NCBI RefSeq assembly: GCF_001442535.1
Contig: NZ_CP013141.1
Coordinates: forward strand, 1,179,602 to 1,243,601
Direction: 5' to 3'
Source: Lysobacter antibioticus
Lineage (GTDB): Bacteria; Pseudomonadota; Gammaproteobacteria; Xanthomonadales; Xanthomonadaceae
DNA: 64,000 nt
The notes under the pieces are model-generated. The model worked only from the letters and a program-made list of their open reading frames with translations, did no database searches and had not been told where the DNA came from. Positions within the stretch are counted from its first letter, which is position 1. Every line of letters starts with the position of its first letter. This document shows, piece after piece, positions 49,505 through 64,000 of this stretch. A program made the translations under genes and the position numbers.

Positions 49505-49815
49505 TCAGCATTTACTGGAAAATAGCGAAACCCGCTCCAGGCAAGGCTTTCGCGCAATCTCCCAACGCTGCAGGTAAATCGCTACGCGGCAACGACGACA
49601 TTCGCGGCGCCACGATTTGACCGAGCGCCCGGCCGCTCCCTAGCGTCGATTCCGCCGCACGACTGATTCGCGCGGCGAGCGCAGCCGCCGCCATCGTCGA
49701 TAGAAAAACCCCCATCCAAAGGGGTATTCGACGGCGATCGGAGGCGAAGGCGAAAACCTTGCAGGCGGCCGCTGGCGCGGCCATCACTTAATCACTCAAT
49801 CTCGGGGCTTATCCA

Positions 49816-51366
<1,551 letters not shown>

Positions 51367-51503
51367 ATCGTTGCCGCCGACCCCACGTCGCAACACGGGC
51401 CAGACGATCAGCACCGCCGCAGGCAAGGCCGGGTTTCACCGACGCCCCGCCGCGGCGAGCCCTCAACCGGCACCTTGGAAATTGGAAACAAGACGAAGCA
51501 TCG

Positions 51504-51533
51504 AAAGCCCCGGCCATGGCCGGGGTTTTCTTT
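51504..51533 (+). terminator. rho-independent terminator after the first M4 gene
   Basis: Stem CCCCGGCC/GGCCGGGG with a 2-nt centre, followed by TTTTCTTT. Confidence 0.88.
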
Positions 51534-51857
51534 GCCGTTAAGGCCTTCAGACGCGGTATCGGCCCGGCCCCAGCCCGTACCGGACGCCCGTCCGCGCCAT
51601 GCACCGCGCCCGTTCCCTTCTATCCACCGCCGCATGCCGGCGCCGATTTGAGGCACCGTTCCGGTTTCCGGAAAACCGCATCGCCTTATGAGCAAACATA
51701 ATGATCGAATACTGCAATGGAGCTAGCAGAACCACGCGTGCAAGCATCACAGCGGGTAATGGACATAATCGATCCGGCAACGAATTGCGCATTTCGGCGC
51801 CAACGCAGGTAGTTATCGCGGTGCGCATTGCGCCACGATTCGCCGCCCGCGGACGAC

Positions 51858-51936
51858 CGCGGTCACATTAATCCAACGCAAATAGGCCTTATCCGCCCTA
51901 CCCGATCCGCAATACCCTGCTGCAATGCAGCAACAT
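51858..51936 (+). promoter_or_regulatory. upstream module of the second M4 protease gene
   Basis: CGCGGTCACAT (51858-51868) and the perfect palindrome TGCTGCA-A-TGCAGCA (51918-51932), in the same order as upstream of the first protease gene. They lie 366 bp before the GTG start, compared with 361 bp for the first gene. No gene is seen in 51367-52283. Confidence 0.55.
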
Positions 51937-52097
51937 AAGTGAAACATTATTACGGACGTTTTCGTGAGCGCGTTCGCGGCGCGAATCGCCGTAAGTGAGG
52001 CGGCAGAACACTTTCAGAAGAAATCATTTTGCCGATGCTCATGCACAAGTCGCATTCGGTGTGTGACTTCGGTAGCCCGGTTTGACGGATTTTTTGA

Positions 52098-54200
<2,103 letters not shown>

Positions 54201-54247
54201 TCCGGATCGCTCCGGTAACGAACACGTCCGGTTGAGGACAAGGAAAA

Positions 54248-54272
54248 CCCCGGCTACGGCCGGGGTTTTCTG
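54248..54272 (+). terminator. rho-independent terminator after the second M4 gene
   Basis: Stem CCCCGGC/GCCGGGG around TACG, followed by TTTTC. Confidence 0.85.
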
Positions 54273-54332
54273 TTCCGCGCGAGATCCCGTCTGCGATCGC
54301 GGGCGGTCGTACGGCAGGTTCCGGCTTGGAGC

Positions 54333-54692
54333 TCAGTAAGACACCACGTACTTGAAACCGCCGAAGATCATCCGCTTGCCGTCGAACGGCAAGGCCTTCG
54401 GGTCCATCATGTCGGCCAGGCGCGGGTCGGCCATGACCTTCTTGTTGATGCGATCGCGCTGCGCGCGCGACTTGTACACGATCCACGAAAACACGACGAC
54501 CTCGTCCGGCTTGAGCTTCACCGCCTGCGGGAACGAGGTGGATTTGCCGGGCTTGACGTCGTCGGCGACCGATTCGACGTACTGCAGCGCGCCGAATTCC
54601 ATCCATATCTTGCCGGCCTTGCGTGCGAGCCGGCGATAAGCGGCGAGATTCTTCTTCGGTACCGCCAATACGAAACCATCGACGTAACTCAT
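54333..54692 (-). CDS. DUF1428 family protein
   Basis: 119 residues, full length. MSYVDGFVLAVPKKNLAAYRRLA at the N-terminus, GALQYVESVADDV and the end KALPFDGKRMIFGGFKYVV are the conserved blocks of this small ferredoxin-like-fold family (YbaA type). Function unknown. AGGAGG lies 5 nt before the ATG. The upstream gap to yceI (54693-55016) shows no gene. Confidence 0.9.
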   Translation of the reverse strand: MSYVDGFVLAVPKKNLAAYRRLARKAGKIWMEFGALQYVESVADDVKPGKSTSFPQAVKLKPDEVVVFSWIVYKSRAQRDRINKKVMADPRLADMMDPKALPFDGKRMIFGGFKYVVSY

Positions 54693-55016
54693 ACCTCCTC
54701 CTAGCGGGGACAGTCCCCGGTTTCAAGGGCGAAACAGGTCCGATTACGAACCGGTTCCACTCGGAAGCTGCGTCCGGACTAGCGCGCCTGCCTGCCATCG
54801 CGTATCGGTATGGCGGACCGGCAGCGACGCTGCGCAGGAAGCAGCGATAGCCGCGCCTGCAATGACGGGCCCGCGCAGGAGTAACCCAGCCACTGGAAAC
54901 GCAGCGTGATCATTGCGTGGAATCGGGCGCTGGACCAGTGCACCGGCTGGGCAACGACGGCGCGGCCTGGCGTGGCCCCTGACGCGGACCGCTCGGCGAT
55001 CGTCGGGCGGTGCGTC

Positions 55017-55048
55017 AAAACAGACGCGCCGCCTCGAAGGCGGCGCGT
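55017..55048 (-). terminator. rho-independent terminator of the YceI gene
   Basis: On the minus strand, an 11-bp stem ACGCGCCGCCT/AGGCGGCGCGT with a 3-nt loop is followed by a TTTT tract 4 nt later. Confidence 0.75.
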
Positions 55049-55089
55049 TGCGTCATAGATTTGCCGAGGCCCGCTCGGCGGCTCGCTGC

Positions 55090-55683
55090 TTATTCGGCGG
55101 CGACTGCCTCGACCTGGATGCGCAGATCCACGTTCATGCTGAAACCGTACTCCTTGCCGGCCGCCATGCCGAACTGGTCGCGCTGGAAGCTCGCGCTGGC
55201 GTCGGCGCCGCACAGCTCGCGCTTGAGCATCGGATGCGGGATGCATTTGAACTTGGCGATCTTCAGGCTCAGCGGCTTGGTCACGCCGTGCAGGGTCAGC
55301 TCGCCGTCGACCCGGGTCGGCGCGCCGGCGACGAAATCGGCGAACTTGCCTTTGTAGGTCGCGGTCGGAAACTTGGCGGTGTCGAACAGCTCGGGCTTGT
55401 TGGCATGCTCGTTCATCGCATCCAGGCCGAAGTCGATGCTCTTCGTATCGATCGTGACCTCGACCGTACCGCTGCCGGCCTTCTTGTCGAGCACGACCGT
55501 GCCCTCGGACTTGTTGAATTTGCCGCGCCACACCGACACGCCCATGTGATCGGCTTCGAAACTCGGATAGGTATGCGAAGGATCGATCTTGTAGGCGACC
55601 GGCGCCGCCTGAGCGCCGCCTGCGAGGGACGAACCGGCCAACAGCGCCAACGTAGCCAGAGCCGAACGGGTGACTGAGTTCAT
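55090..55683 (-). CDS. YceI family periplasmic protein
   Basis: 197 residues. Signal peptide [23 protein letters not shown], then the YceI lipocalin-like barrel: [65 protein letters not shown] and a C-terminal strand [15 protein letters not shown]. Family members bind isoprenoid quinones or long hydrophobic molecules in the periplasm. Two Cys (KFKCIPH, RELCGAD) could form a disulfide. Confidence 0.92.
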   Translation of the reverse strand: MNSVTRSALATLALLAGSSLAGGAQAAPVAYKIDPSHTYPSFEADHMGVSVWRGKFNKSEGTVVLDKKAGSGTVEVTIDTKSIDFGLDAMNEHANKPELFDTAKFPTATYKGKFADFVAGAPTRVDGELTLHGVTKPLSLKIAKFKCIPHPMLKRELCGADASASFQRDQFGMAAGKEYGFSMNVDLRIQVEAVAAE

Positions 55684-55834
55684 CGCGGAAATCCGAGCTG
55701 GAGGTGCCGGCAAACTAGCACCGTCGCTTCGCGGGCCGCAACCGCGAGCGCCCGAACTGAGCGCTTACGCTCAAACTCGTCATTCCGGCGTCATCTGTGC
55801 GTCAGCTCGCGCCTGTTCATTCCGATGCCGGCGC

Positions 55835-55863
55835 AAAAAAAACGCCGCCCGAAGGCGGCGTTT
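55835..55863 (-). terminator. rho-independent terminator of gyrA
   Basis: On the minus strand, stem AACGCCGCC/GGCGGCGTT with a 4-nt loop is followed by eight T, 25 nt after the gyrA stop. Confidence 0.92.
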
Positions 55864-55887
55864 TCCTGGATCGTTACACCGGCCGTA

Positions 55888-58542
55888 TCAGGCTTCCGGC
55901 GACGAAGGCTCCTGCGCATCCGCGGCCGGAGCGGCCTCGACCGCGCCGCCCGGCACCGCCGGCAGGTCGGTCTCGCCGCCTTCTTCGGCATCGTCCAGCG
56001 ATGCGTCGAGGCGTTCGATGGTCTGCAGGTTTTCGTTCTCGGCCAAACGCATCAGGGTCACGCCCTGGGTGTTGCGGCCGACCTGCGAAATGCCGTCGGC
56101 GCGCGTGCGCACCAGGGTGCCGCCGTCGGAGATCATCAGCACTTCGTGGTGGTCGCTGAGCTGGATCGCACCGACCAGGGCGCCGTTGCGGTCGGTGGTC
56201 TTCAGCGCGATCACGCCCTGGGTGCCGCGGCCCTTGCAGGGGTATTCCTCGACCGCGGTGCGCTTGCCGAAACCGCGCTGGCTGGCGGTCAGGATGTCGC
56301 CGTCGCCGTCGATCACCACCATGCTGACGACGAAGGCGTTGCTCGCGCCCTCGTCGCCTTCGGCCAGACGGATGCCGCGCACGCCGGTCGCGGTGCGGCC
56401 CATCGCGCGCACCGAGCTCTCGGAGAAGCGCACGGCCTTGCCGTTGCTCGCGAACAGCATCACGTCGCGCTGACCGTCGGTCAGAGCCACATCGACCAAG
56501 GCGTCGCCGTCGTCGAGGTTGATCGCGATCTTGCCGCGCGCCAGACGGAAGGCGAACTCGCTCAGCGGGGTCTTCTTGACCGTGCCGTTACGGGTGGCGA
56601 AGAACACGAAGTGATCGTCGTCGTAGGCGCGCACCGGCAACACCGCCTGCACCTGCTCGCCGGCTTCCAGCGCCAGCCAGTTGATGATCGGACGGCCGCG
56701 CGCGTTCGGGCCGGCATCCGGCAGTTGGTGCACGGACAGCCAGAACACCCGGCCGGCGCTGGTGAAGGTCAGCAAGGTGTCGTGGGTGTTGACCAACCAC
56801 AGCTTGTCGATGAAATCCTCGTCCTTGGTCGAGGCCGCATTGCGGCCCTTGCCGCCGCGCTTCTGCGCGCGATAGGCGCTGACCGGCTGGCGCTTGGCGT
56901 AGCCCGAATGCGACAGGGTCACGACCACGTCTTCCGGCGCGATCAGGTCGAGGATGTCGAGATCCTCTTCGCTGGCGCGGATTTCGCTGCGGCGCGCATC
57001 GCCGAATTCTTCCTTGAGGTTGCGCAGTTCGGTGCGGATCACTTCCAGCAACACGTCGGGATTCTCGAGGATCTCGATCAGGCCGCGGATCGCTTCCAAC
57101 AGCAGCTTGTATTCCTCGGTGAGCTTTTCCTGCTCCAGGCCGGTCAGGCGGTGCAAGCGCATTTCCAGGATCTGGGTGGCCTGGACCTCGGTCAGCTGAT
57201 AGCGGCCGTCGGCCAGGCCGACGCCGGCCGGCAGGTCTTCCGGACGCGAGGCCTCGGCGCCGGCGGCGCCGAGCAGCGCACCGACCAGACCCGGTTCCCA
57301 GGTCTTCTCGAGCATGCGCTCGCGCGCTTCGTTCGGGTTCGCCGAGGTCTTGATCAGTTCGATCATCTCGTCGATGTTGGCGAGCGCGACCGTCAGGCCT
57401 TCGAGGATGTGCGCGCGCTGGCGCGCCTTGCGCAGCTCGAAGATGGTGCGGCGGGTCACCACTTCGCGGCGGTGACGGATGAAGGCTTCGAGGATCTGCT
57501 TGAGGTTGAGCAACTGCGGGCGGCCGTCGACCAAGGCCACCATGTTGATGCCGAACACCGACTCCATCTGCGTCTGCTGATAGAGGTTGTTGAGCACCAC
57601 TTCGGCCGATTCGCCGCGCTTGACCTCGATGAAGATGCGCATGCCGTCCTTGTCGGACTCGTCGCGCAGCTCGCTGATGCCCTCGAGCCTTTTTTCCTTG
57701 ACCAGCTCGGCGATCTTTTCGATCAAACGGGCCTTGTTGACCTGGTACGGGATCTCGGTGACCGCGATCGCCTCGCGGCCGGTGCTCTCGTTGACCTCGA
57801 TCTCGGCGCGCGCGCGCATGCGCACGCGGCCGCGACCGGTGCGGTAGGCGTTGATGATGCCGGCGGTGCCGTTGATGATGCCGGCGGTCGGGAAATCGGG
57901 GCCGGGGATGTATTCCATCAGCGCATCGACGTCCAGCTCGGGATCGTTGATCAGGGCGATGGTCGCCTCGATCACTTCCGACAGGTTGTGCGGCGGAATG
58001 TTGGTCGCCATGCCCACGGCGATACCGGCCGAGCCGTTGACGAGCAGGTTCGGCACCCGGGTCGGCATGACCGTGGGTTCGAGCTCTTTCTCGTCGTAGT
58101 TGGGCTGGAAGTCGACGGTTTCCTTGTCGATGTCGGCCATCAGCTCGTGGGTGAGCTTGGCCATGCGCGATTCGGTGTAACGCATCGCCGCGGCGGAGTC
58201 GCCGTCGACCGAACCGAAGTTGCCCTGGCCGTCGACCAGCAGATAACGCAGCGAGAACGGCTGCGCCATGCGCACCAGCGTGTCGTAGACCGACTGATCG
58301 CCGTGCGGGTGGTACTTACCGATCACGTCACCGACGATACGCGCCGACTTGAAGTGCGGCTTGTTGCTGTGAGCGCCCAGCTCGCTCATGGCGTAGAGGA
58401 CGCGGCGGTGCACAGGCTTGAGGCCGTCTCGAACGTCAGGAAGCGCGCGCCCGACGATCACGCTCATGGCGTAATCGAGATAGCTGCGGCGCATCTCGTC
58501 TTCGAGATTGACCTGGATGATTTCCTTGGCGAGTTCGGCCAT
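55888..58542 (-). CDS. gyrA: DNA gyrase subunit A
   Basis: 884 residues. Negatively supercoils DNA with GyrB. N-terminal breakage-reunion domain with catalytic Tyr122 in [10 protein letters not shown], then a C-terminal beta-pinwheel with the GyrA box region ([10 protein letters not shown]). The quinolone-resistance region reads [17 protein letters not shown]: Gln83 and Ser84 where E. coli has Ser83 and Ala84, with Asp87 retained. ATG chosen at the family start ([12 protein letters not shown]). The acidic tail ends QEPSSPEA. Confidence 0.97.
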   Translation of the reverse strand: MAELAKEIIQVNLEDEMRRSYLDYAMSVIVGRALPDVRDGLKPVHRRVLYAMSELGAHSNKPHFKSARIVGDVIGKYHPHGDQSVYDTLVRMAQPFSLRYLLVDGQGNFGSVDGDSAAAMRYTESRMAKLTHELMADIDKETVDFQPNYDEKELEPTVMPTRVPNLLVNGSAGIAVGMATNIPPHNLSEVIEATIALINDPELDVDALMEYIPGPDFPTAGIINGTAGIINAYRTGRGRVRMRARAEIEVNESTGREAIAVTEIPYQVNKARLIEKIAELVKEKRLEGISELRDESDKDGMRIFIEVKRGESAEVVLNNLYQQTQMESVFGINMVALVDGRPQLLNLKQILEAFIRHRREVVTRRTIFELRKARQRAHILEGLTVALANIDEMIELIKTSANPNEARERMLEKTWEPGLVGALLGAAGAEASRPEDLPAGVGLADGRYQLTEVQATQILEMRLHRLTGLEQEKLTEEYKLLLEAIRGLIEILENPDVLLEVIRTELRNLKEEFGDARRSEIRASEEDLDILDLIAPEDVVVTLSHSGYAKRQPVSAYRAQKRGGKGRNAASTKDEDFIDKLWLVNTHDTLLTFTSAGRVFWLSVHQLPDAGPNARGRPIINWLALEAGEQVQAVLPVRAYDDDHFVFFATRNGTVKKTPLSEFAFRLARGKIAINLDDGDALVDVALTDGQRDVMLFASNGKAVRFSESSVRAMGRTATGVRGIRLAEGDEGASNAFVVSMVVIDGDGDILTASQRGFGKRTAVEEYPCKGRGTQGVIALKTTDRNGALVGAIQLSDHHEVLMISDGGTLVRTRADGISQVGRNTQGVTLMRLAENENLQTIERLDASLDDAEEGGETDLPAVPGGAVEAAPAADAQEPSSPEA

Positions 58543-59072
58543 CAGGGTTCCGTTGCGTGCGGTGATTCGGACGCCCCGGACGAACGGCACCGGCATTCCA
58601 GTCGGAATGCCGCCAACAGGGTCCCAGCGGGCCTGTCCTGCAGCTCGCTCGGGGCGGCGTAAAAGTGACTGGAAATCATACCACGAAACGCGGTTTCACA
58701 GGGGCCTGATTCCCACGCAGAAACAATCACTTGGATGTGATTTTCAGCTGCGCTGCAGCATCCGTCGCGGGGGGATCGCCGCAGGCTCGGCCAAGGCGGT
58801 TTGCCGGCGGCCGCAAAGCCGCTCGCGCAGGCCGCGAAACCGGTCTGCCAGGCAGCCCGCGAACGCCGTCCGCAGGCCCGAAAAGACGGCCGGCCCGGAA
58901 GACGGTCGGCCCGGCGGACGAAGCCAGCGGGGAGTCGAGCAAGCCCTGGCCGGGCCGCTTCGGCCAGCGCCCTGGACGCCGCCAGCGAGCGCTGTGCACC
59001 GTCACCGCGCCGGTGCCCTGCCCGGCTTGCGGACGGCCCGCAGAAGCCTCGGCCGGCCGCCGAGGCGCCGGC
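58543..59072. other. 530-bp gap between mtnA and gyrA
   Basis: No supportable gene. On the minus strand a TATGAT at 58680-58675 could be the gyrA -10, leaving a leader of about 130 nt; the -35 is poor. Near-direct repeats GACGGCCGGCCCGG and GACGGTCGGCCCGG lie around 58885-58915. Confidence 0.4.
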
Positions 59073-60131
59073 TCAGCCGCCGAACGCCGCCCGCATCGCC
59101 GCCTCGTCGGGGCGCTCGATCACGCCGCGCTCGGTGACGATGGCGTCGATCAGCTCGTGCGGGGTCACGTCGAACACCGGGTTCCAGGCACCCACCCGCT
59201 CGGCCGCGGTGCGCGTGCCGCCGACCGCGAACAACTCGCCCGGGTCGCGTTCTTCGATCTCGATCGCGTCGCCCGACAAGGTGTCCATGTCGACCGTCGA
59301 CGACGGCGCGGCGACCATGAAGCGCACGCCGTGATGGCGCGCGGCGATGGCCAACTGGTAGGTGCCGATCTTGTTGGCGGTGTCGCCGTTGGCGCAGATG
59401 CGGTCGGCACCGACGATGACCCAGCGCACCTTGCCGGTCTTCATCAGGTGCGAAGCCGCCGAGTCGGCGATCAGGGTCGGCGCGATGCCGTCCTGTTCCA
59501 GCTCCCACACCGTCAGGCGCGCGCCCTGCAGCCAGGGCCGGGTCTCGCCGGCGAACACCGCATCGATGCGGCCCTGGGCCACGCCGGCGCGGATCACGCC
59601 GAGCGCGGTACCGAAGCCGGCGGTCGCGAGCGAGCCGGTGTTGCAATGGGTCAGTACGCCGCTGCCGGGCTCGATCAGCGCCGCGCCGAGCGCACCCATG
59701 CGCCGGTTCGCGGCCAGATCTTCATCGGCGATCGCCTGCGCCTCGCGGGCGAGGACCTCGCGCCAATCGCCGCCGGCGCCGGCCAACACCCGGCGCATCC
59801 GCGCCAGGGCCCAGGCCAGGTTGACCGCGGTCGGGCGCGCCGCATTGAGGCGCTGCAGGGCCGGCTCGATCGCCGCCAGGGCTTCGACGCCGTTGCCGGC
59901 TTCGACCTCGCGCGCGGCCAGGACCACGCCCCAGGCGGCGGCGATGCCGATCGCCGGGGCGCCGCGCACGGTCAGCGCATGGATCGCCGCGGCGACCGCA
60001 TCGCTGTCGTCGCAGCGCACGTACTCCACGGCGAAAGGCAGCTTGCGCTGGTCGAGCAGTTCGAGGGCGTCTCCGGTCCAGCGGATCGGGCGGATGCGGT
60101 CGTAGCGGTCGAAATCGATGGCGTCGTTCAT
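59073..60131 (-). CDS. mtnA: methylthioribose-1-phosphate isomerase
   Basis: 352 residues. Converts 5-methylthioribose 1-phosphate to the ribulose form in methionine salvage. Family blocks: [33 protein letters not shown] (catalytic Cys), [43 protein letters not shown] (catalytic Asp) and [17 protein letters not shown]. Upstream of gyrA on the same strand. No other salvage-pathway genes are in the window. Confidence 0.96.
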   Translation of the reverse strand: MNDAIDFDRYDRIRPIRWTGDALELLDQRKLPFAVEYVRCDDSDAVAAAIHALTVRGAPAIGIAAAWGVVLAAREVEAGNGVEALAAIEPALQRLNAARPTAVNLAWALARMRRVLAGAGGDWREVLAREAQAIADEDLAANRRMGALGAALIEPGSGVLTHCNTGSLATAGFGTALGVIRAGVAQGRIDAVFAGETRPWLQGARLTVWELEQDGIAPTLIADSAASHLMKTGKVRWVIVGADRICANGDTANKIGTYQLAIAARHHGVRFMVAAPSSTVDMDTLSGDAIEIEERDPGELFAVGGTRTAAERVGAWNPVFDVTPHELIDAIVTERGVIERPDEAAMRAAFGG

Positions 60132-60156
60132 GCGCGCAGTTTAACGGATGCGCGTG

Positions 60157-60213
60157 TCGGCCCCGAAACACCGGCCCCCGAAGCACCGGCCGCGAAAACA
60201 TTCGCCCCGGAAC
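60157..60213. repeat. degenerate 14-15-bp minisatellite
   Basis: Imperfect units (TCGGCCCCGAAACA, CCGGCCCCCGAAGCA, CCGGCCGCGAAAACA, TTCGCCCCGGAACA) resemble the array at 11679-11738. It lies just upstream of the mtnA start. Confidence 0.6.
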
Positions 60214-60228
60214 AGCGGCCGAAACGAC

Positions 60229-60258
60229 GACGCCCCCGGCCTTGCGACCGGGGGCGTC
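60229..60258 (-). terminator. hairpin terminator after the first DUF3011 gene
   Basis: Stem GACGCCCCCGG/CCGGGGGCGTC around an 8-nt loop, about 30 nt after the stop on the minus strand. Only a short T stretch follows, so strength is uncertain. Confidence 0.6.
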
Positions 60259-60287
60259 TGTGCATGCGCAGGATGCGGGTATTGCGA

Positions 60288-61052
60288 TCAGTTGACCCGG
60301 AACACGCCGCGGCAGCCGCCGGCGACCCACACGCCGTTGCGGTCCCAGCCCCAGGTCTGGCCTTCGATGCAAGGCGAACCGGAGTTCTGCTTGATCAGGC
60401 GCGCATCGCGGCGAATCGACATGTTGCAGCGGTTCTGGCGATTGTTGCGCGACTCGCAGCTGACTTCCTGGCCGCCGCCCCAACCGCCACCGCCGCCTCC
60501 GTTCCAGCCGCCACCACCGCCGCCACCGCCGCGCGAAGCGACGAATTCGGCGCGGCAACCGTCGCTTACCCAGACCTCACCGGGGCGCGAACCCCAACTG
60601 CGGCCCTCGATGCACGGCGAGCTCGAAATCTGCCGTTGCAGACGTGCGCGATTGCCGTCGATGCGGCAGGTGCGCGGGCGGTTGTCGTTGGAATCGCAGC
60701 GCACGACTTCGCCGCTGCCGCCACCGCCGTTCCAGCCACCACCGCCGCCGTTCCAACCGCCGCCGCCACGGCCGAGGGTGAACTCGGCGCGGCAACCTTC
60801 GCGGACCCAGATGCCCGAGCGGTCGTAACCCCAGCTGCGTCCCTGGCTGCACGAAGACTTGGACAACTGCCGGCTGAGCTGCACGCCGCCGCGCGTATCG
60901 GCGTCGCAACGACGCTCGCGGTTGTCGGTGGATTCGCAACGGATCACGTTGTTGTAACCGTAATCGTCGTATTGCGGCGCGGCTTGTGCGGCGCCGGCGG
61001 CCATGCCGAGGCCGACCATCAAGCTCAAACCGGAAAGAATGCGTGCGGACAT
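60288..61052 (-). CDS. exported protein with three DUF3011 repeats
   Basis: 254 residues. Signal peptide ending at GAAQAAP. Three DUF3011 units (about 40-95, 120-175 and 200-254), each with the pattern RCES..NR...C, a conserved C..G.SWG and GVWV..GCRAEF, separated by Gly-rich linkers (GGGGWNGGGG). About twelve Cys suggest disulfide-bonded small modules, secreted or periplasmic. Function unknown. The second of two ATGs was chosen because AGGAG is then 7 nt upstream. Confidence 0.85.
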   Translation of the reverse strand: MSARILSGLSLMVGLGMAAGAAQAAPQYDDYGYNNVIRCESTDNRERRCDADTRGGVQLSRQLSKSSCSQGRSWGYDRSGIWVREGCRAEFTLGRGGGGWNGGGGGWNGGGGSGEVVRCDSNDNRPRTCRIDGNRARLQRQISSSPCIEGRSWGSRPGEVWVSDGCRAEFVASRGGGGGGGGWNGGGGGGWGGGQEVSCESRNNRQNRCNMSIRRDARLIKQNSGSPCIEGQTWGWDRNGVWVAGGCRGVFRVN

Positions 61053-61231
61053 GTTCATGCTCCTTGTCAATGTGCCAAGGACTCTATCTGAACCCGCTTA
61101 ACGCCAGCTCAAGATTTTCGCCCTTCGTGGCGGAGAGCCAAAAACGTTCATGACTCGCTTAGTTTGCGCCGTTGTTGCAGTGCAGCGTCGCACCTCGATC
61201 GGCAAACTGCCGGCCGTGGCACGCCGTCGGA

Positions 61232-61960
61232 TCATCCGCCGTTGCGGCGATAGTCGAGCTCGAAGTCGGCACGGCAGCCGTCCTCGACCCAGACCCCGTG
61301 CGCGTCGTAGCCCCAACTGCGACCTTCGATGCACTCGGTCTTCGACAACTGCTTGACCATGCGCACGCCCAGGCCGGTTTCGCCATCGCAACGGCGTGCG
61401 CGCCGGTCCTGCGATTCGCAACGCAGCAAGGGCTTGCGCGCCTGTCCGGTCGGTTCCTCGACACCGAGCAGACGGAATTCGGCGCGGCAACCGCCCGAAA
61501 CCCAGATGCCCTGCTTGTCGGCGCCCCAACTTTGATTGCGCAGGCAAGGTTGTTTGGAAAGTTGCTGGGCCAGTACCACGCCCTCGCCGATCTTGGCCGG
61601 GCAATGGTTCCAGCGGCCGCCGCGCGACTCACACTTGATCACGCGTGCACCAGTCGTGCTGTCGCGGCCGCTGCCGCCCTTGCCGAGCACGAAATCCGCC
61701 GCACAGCCCTGCGACACCCACACACCGCCGCGATCGGCGCCCCAGCTCGTTCCCTCGACGCAAGGCTTTCCCGAAGTGCGATGGACCAGGCGCACGCCTT
61801 CGCGGGTATCGGCCGGACAGCGCACGACTTCCTCGCCGCTGGAAGCGCAGCGCAACAGGCGCCCACCGTACAGACGCTCGCCCACCGGCTCTGCGCGAGC
61901 CTGCGTGCACGCCAAACCGGCGAACGCCAGCCATTGGATCGCGATCATCACACCACGCAT
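61232..61960 (-). CDS. second exported triple-DUF3011 protein
   Basis: 242 residues. Signal peptide IAIQWLAFAGLACTQARA. Three DUF3011 units (about 36-90, 105-163 and 178-236), for example KPCVEGTSWGADRGGVWVSQGCAADF and TECIEGRSWGYDAHGVWVEDGCRADFELDY. Unlike its downstream paralogue the linkers are short and not Gly-rich. It lies 179 bp upstream of that paralogue on the same strand. Function unknown. Confidence 0.85.
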   Translation of the reverse strand: MRGVMIAIQWLAFAGLACTQARAEPVGERLYGGRLLRCASSGEEVVRCPADTREGVRLVHRTSGKPCVEGTSWGADRGGVWVSQGCAADFVLGKGGSGRDSTTGARVIKCESRGGRWNHCPAKIGEGVVLAQQLSKQPCLRNQSWGADKQGIWVSGGCRAEFRLLGVEEPTGQARKPLLRCESQDRRARRCDGETGLGVRMVKQLSKTECIEGRSWGYDAHGVWVEDGCRADFELDYRRNGG

Positions 61961-62064
61961 GCACGTCCCCCCGCACCCGACCCGATCACTCTAACCGCGA
62001 TCGATGAAACTGCAATCAAAACGAGGCAGTTACCGTTCGCCGCCGCATGCGGGGTTCATCGCGG

Positions 62065-64000
<1,936 letters not shown>

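Noticed and set aside
49381..49620. 79-codon plus-strand frame upstream of the first M4 gene
   Set aside because: Starts in the AT-richer regulatory module, lacks an RBS and does not resemble any family; not conserved upstream of the paralogous protease.
49512..49787. 91-codon minus-strand frame with a hydrophobic stretch between the macroglobulin and M4 genes
   Set aside because: No RBS, low-complexity Ala-rich translation, and it overlaps the likely long leader of the protease gene.

Overview
The window is a GC-rich (about two thirds G+C) chromosomal segment from a Gammaproteobacterium of the Xanthomonadaceae, most like Lysobacter. Three things point there. Core genes carry family-typical features (GyrA with Gln at position 83, a long-form LigA C-terminus, RoxA, DUF3011 proteins). 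Secreted thermolysin-like proteases are present. The intergenic repeats built on a TAGGAGCGGCGCGAGCCGCG core are abundant. No rRNA, tRNA, CRISPR array or prophage was found. This assignment is inferred from gene content.

Layout. 1-1.9 kb: a permuted papain-like protein and an alpha/beta hydrolase. 1.9-3.4 kb: a repeat cluster. 3.4-8.7 kb (minus): DUF2058, slyX, ugd, two FKBP-type isomerases and a glutathione-peroxidase-like protein. 8.8-13.2 kb (plus): an operon led by a clear promoter/operator, with a small exported protein, a YtrA-type GntR repressor, an ABC ATPase and permease joined by ATGA overlaps, then two exported proteins. 13.6-17.6 kb: a small lipoprotein, fumC and purB. 17.6-18.2 kb: a 126-bp tandem array. 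18.3-24.6 kb: a subclass B3 metallo-beta-lactamase, a VOC protein, a lipase-like protein followed by an ankyrin lipoprotein (possible toxin/immunity pair), roxA and a GNAT protein. 24.8-31.9 kb: sucA-sucB-lpdA, a LOG-family protein and a DUF6438 lipoprotein. 31.9-34.4 kb: a second repeat cluster, split by a 1.14-kb IS30-family element.

34.4-39.2 kb: a YhdH-type oxidoreductase, a PilH-like response regulator, a CbpA-like J-protein, a peroxiredoxin, a ferritin-like protein and a flavodoxin-fold quinone reductase with a perfect upstream palindrome. 39.3-49.0 kb (minus): an envelope-defence operon in the order alpha-2-macroglobulin (thioester intact), two related lipoproteins, pbpC. Divergent from it lie two M4 proteases (49.8-54.2 kb); the second carries a P domain. 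54.3-64 kb (minus): DUF1428, YceI, gyrA, mtnA, two triple-DUF3011 proteins, epmA and the 3' end of ligA, which runs off the edge.

The most unusual signals are: (1) five copies of a composite element whose hairpin stems change sequence between copies while keeping base pairing; (2) the lipase/ankyrin-lipoprotein pair; (3) the protease-inhibitor/peptidoglycan-repair operon beside the cell's own secreted proteases, whose two upstream regions share paired motifs; (4) the abrupt departure of ligA from its family sequence into a 51% GC stretch at the window edge.
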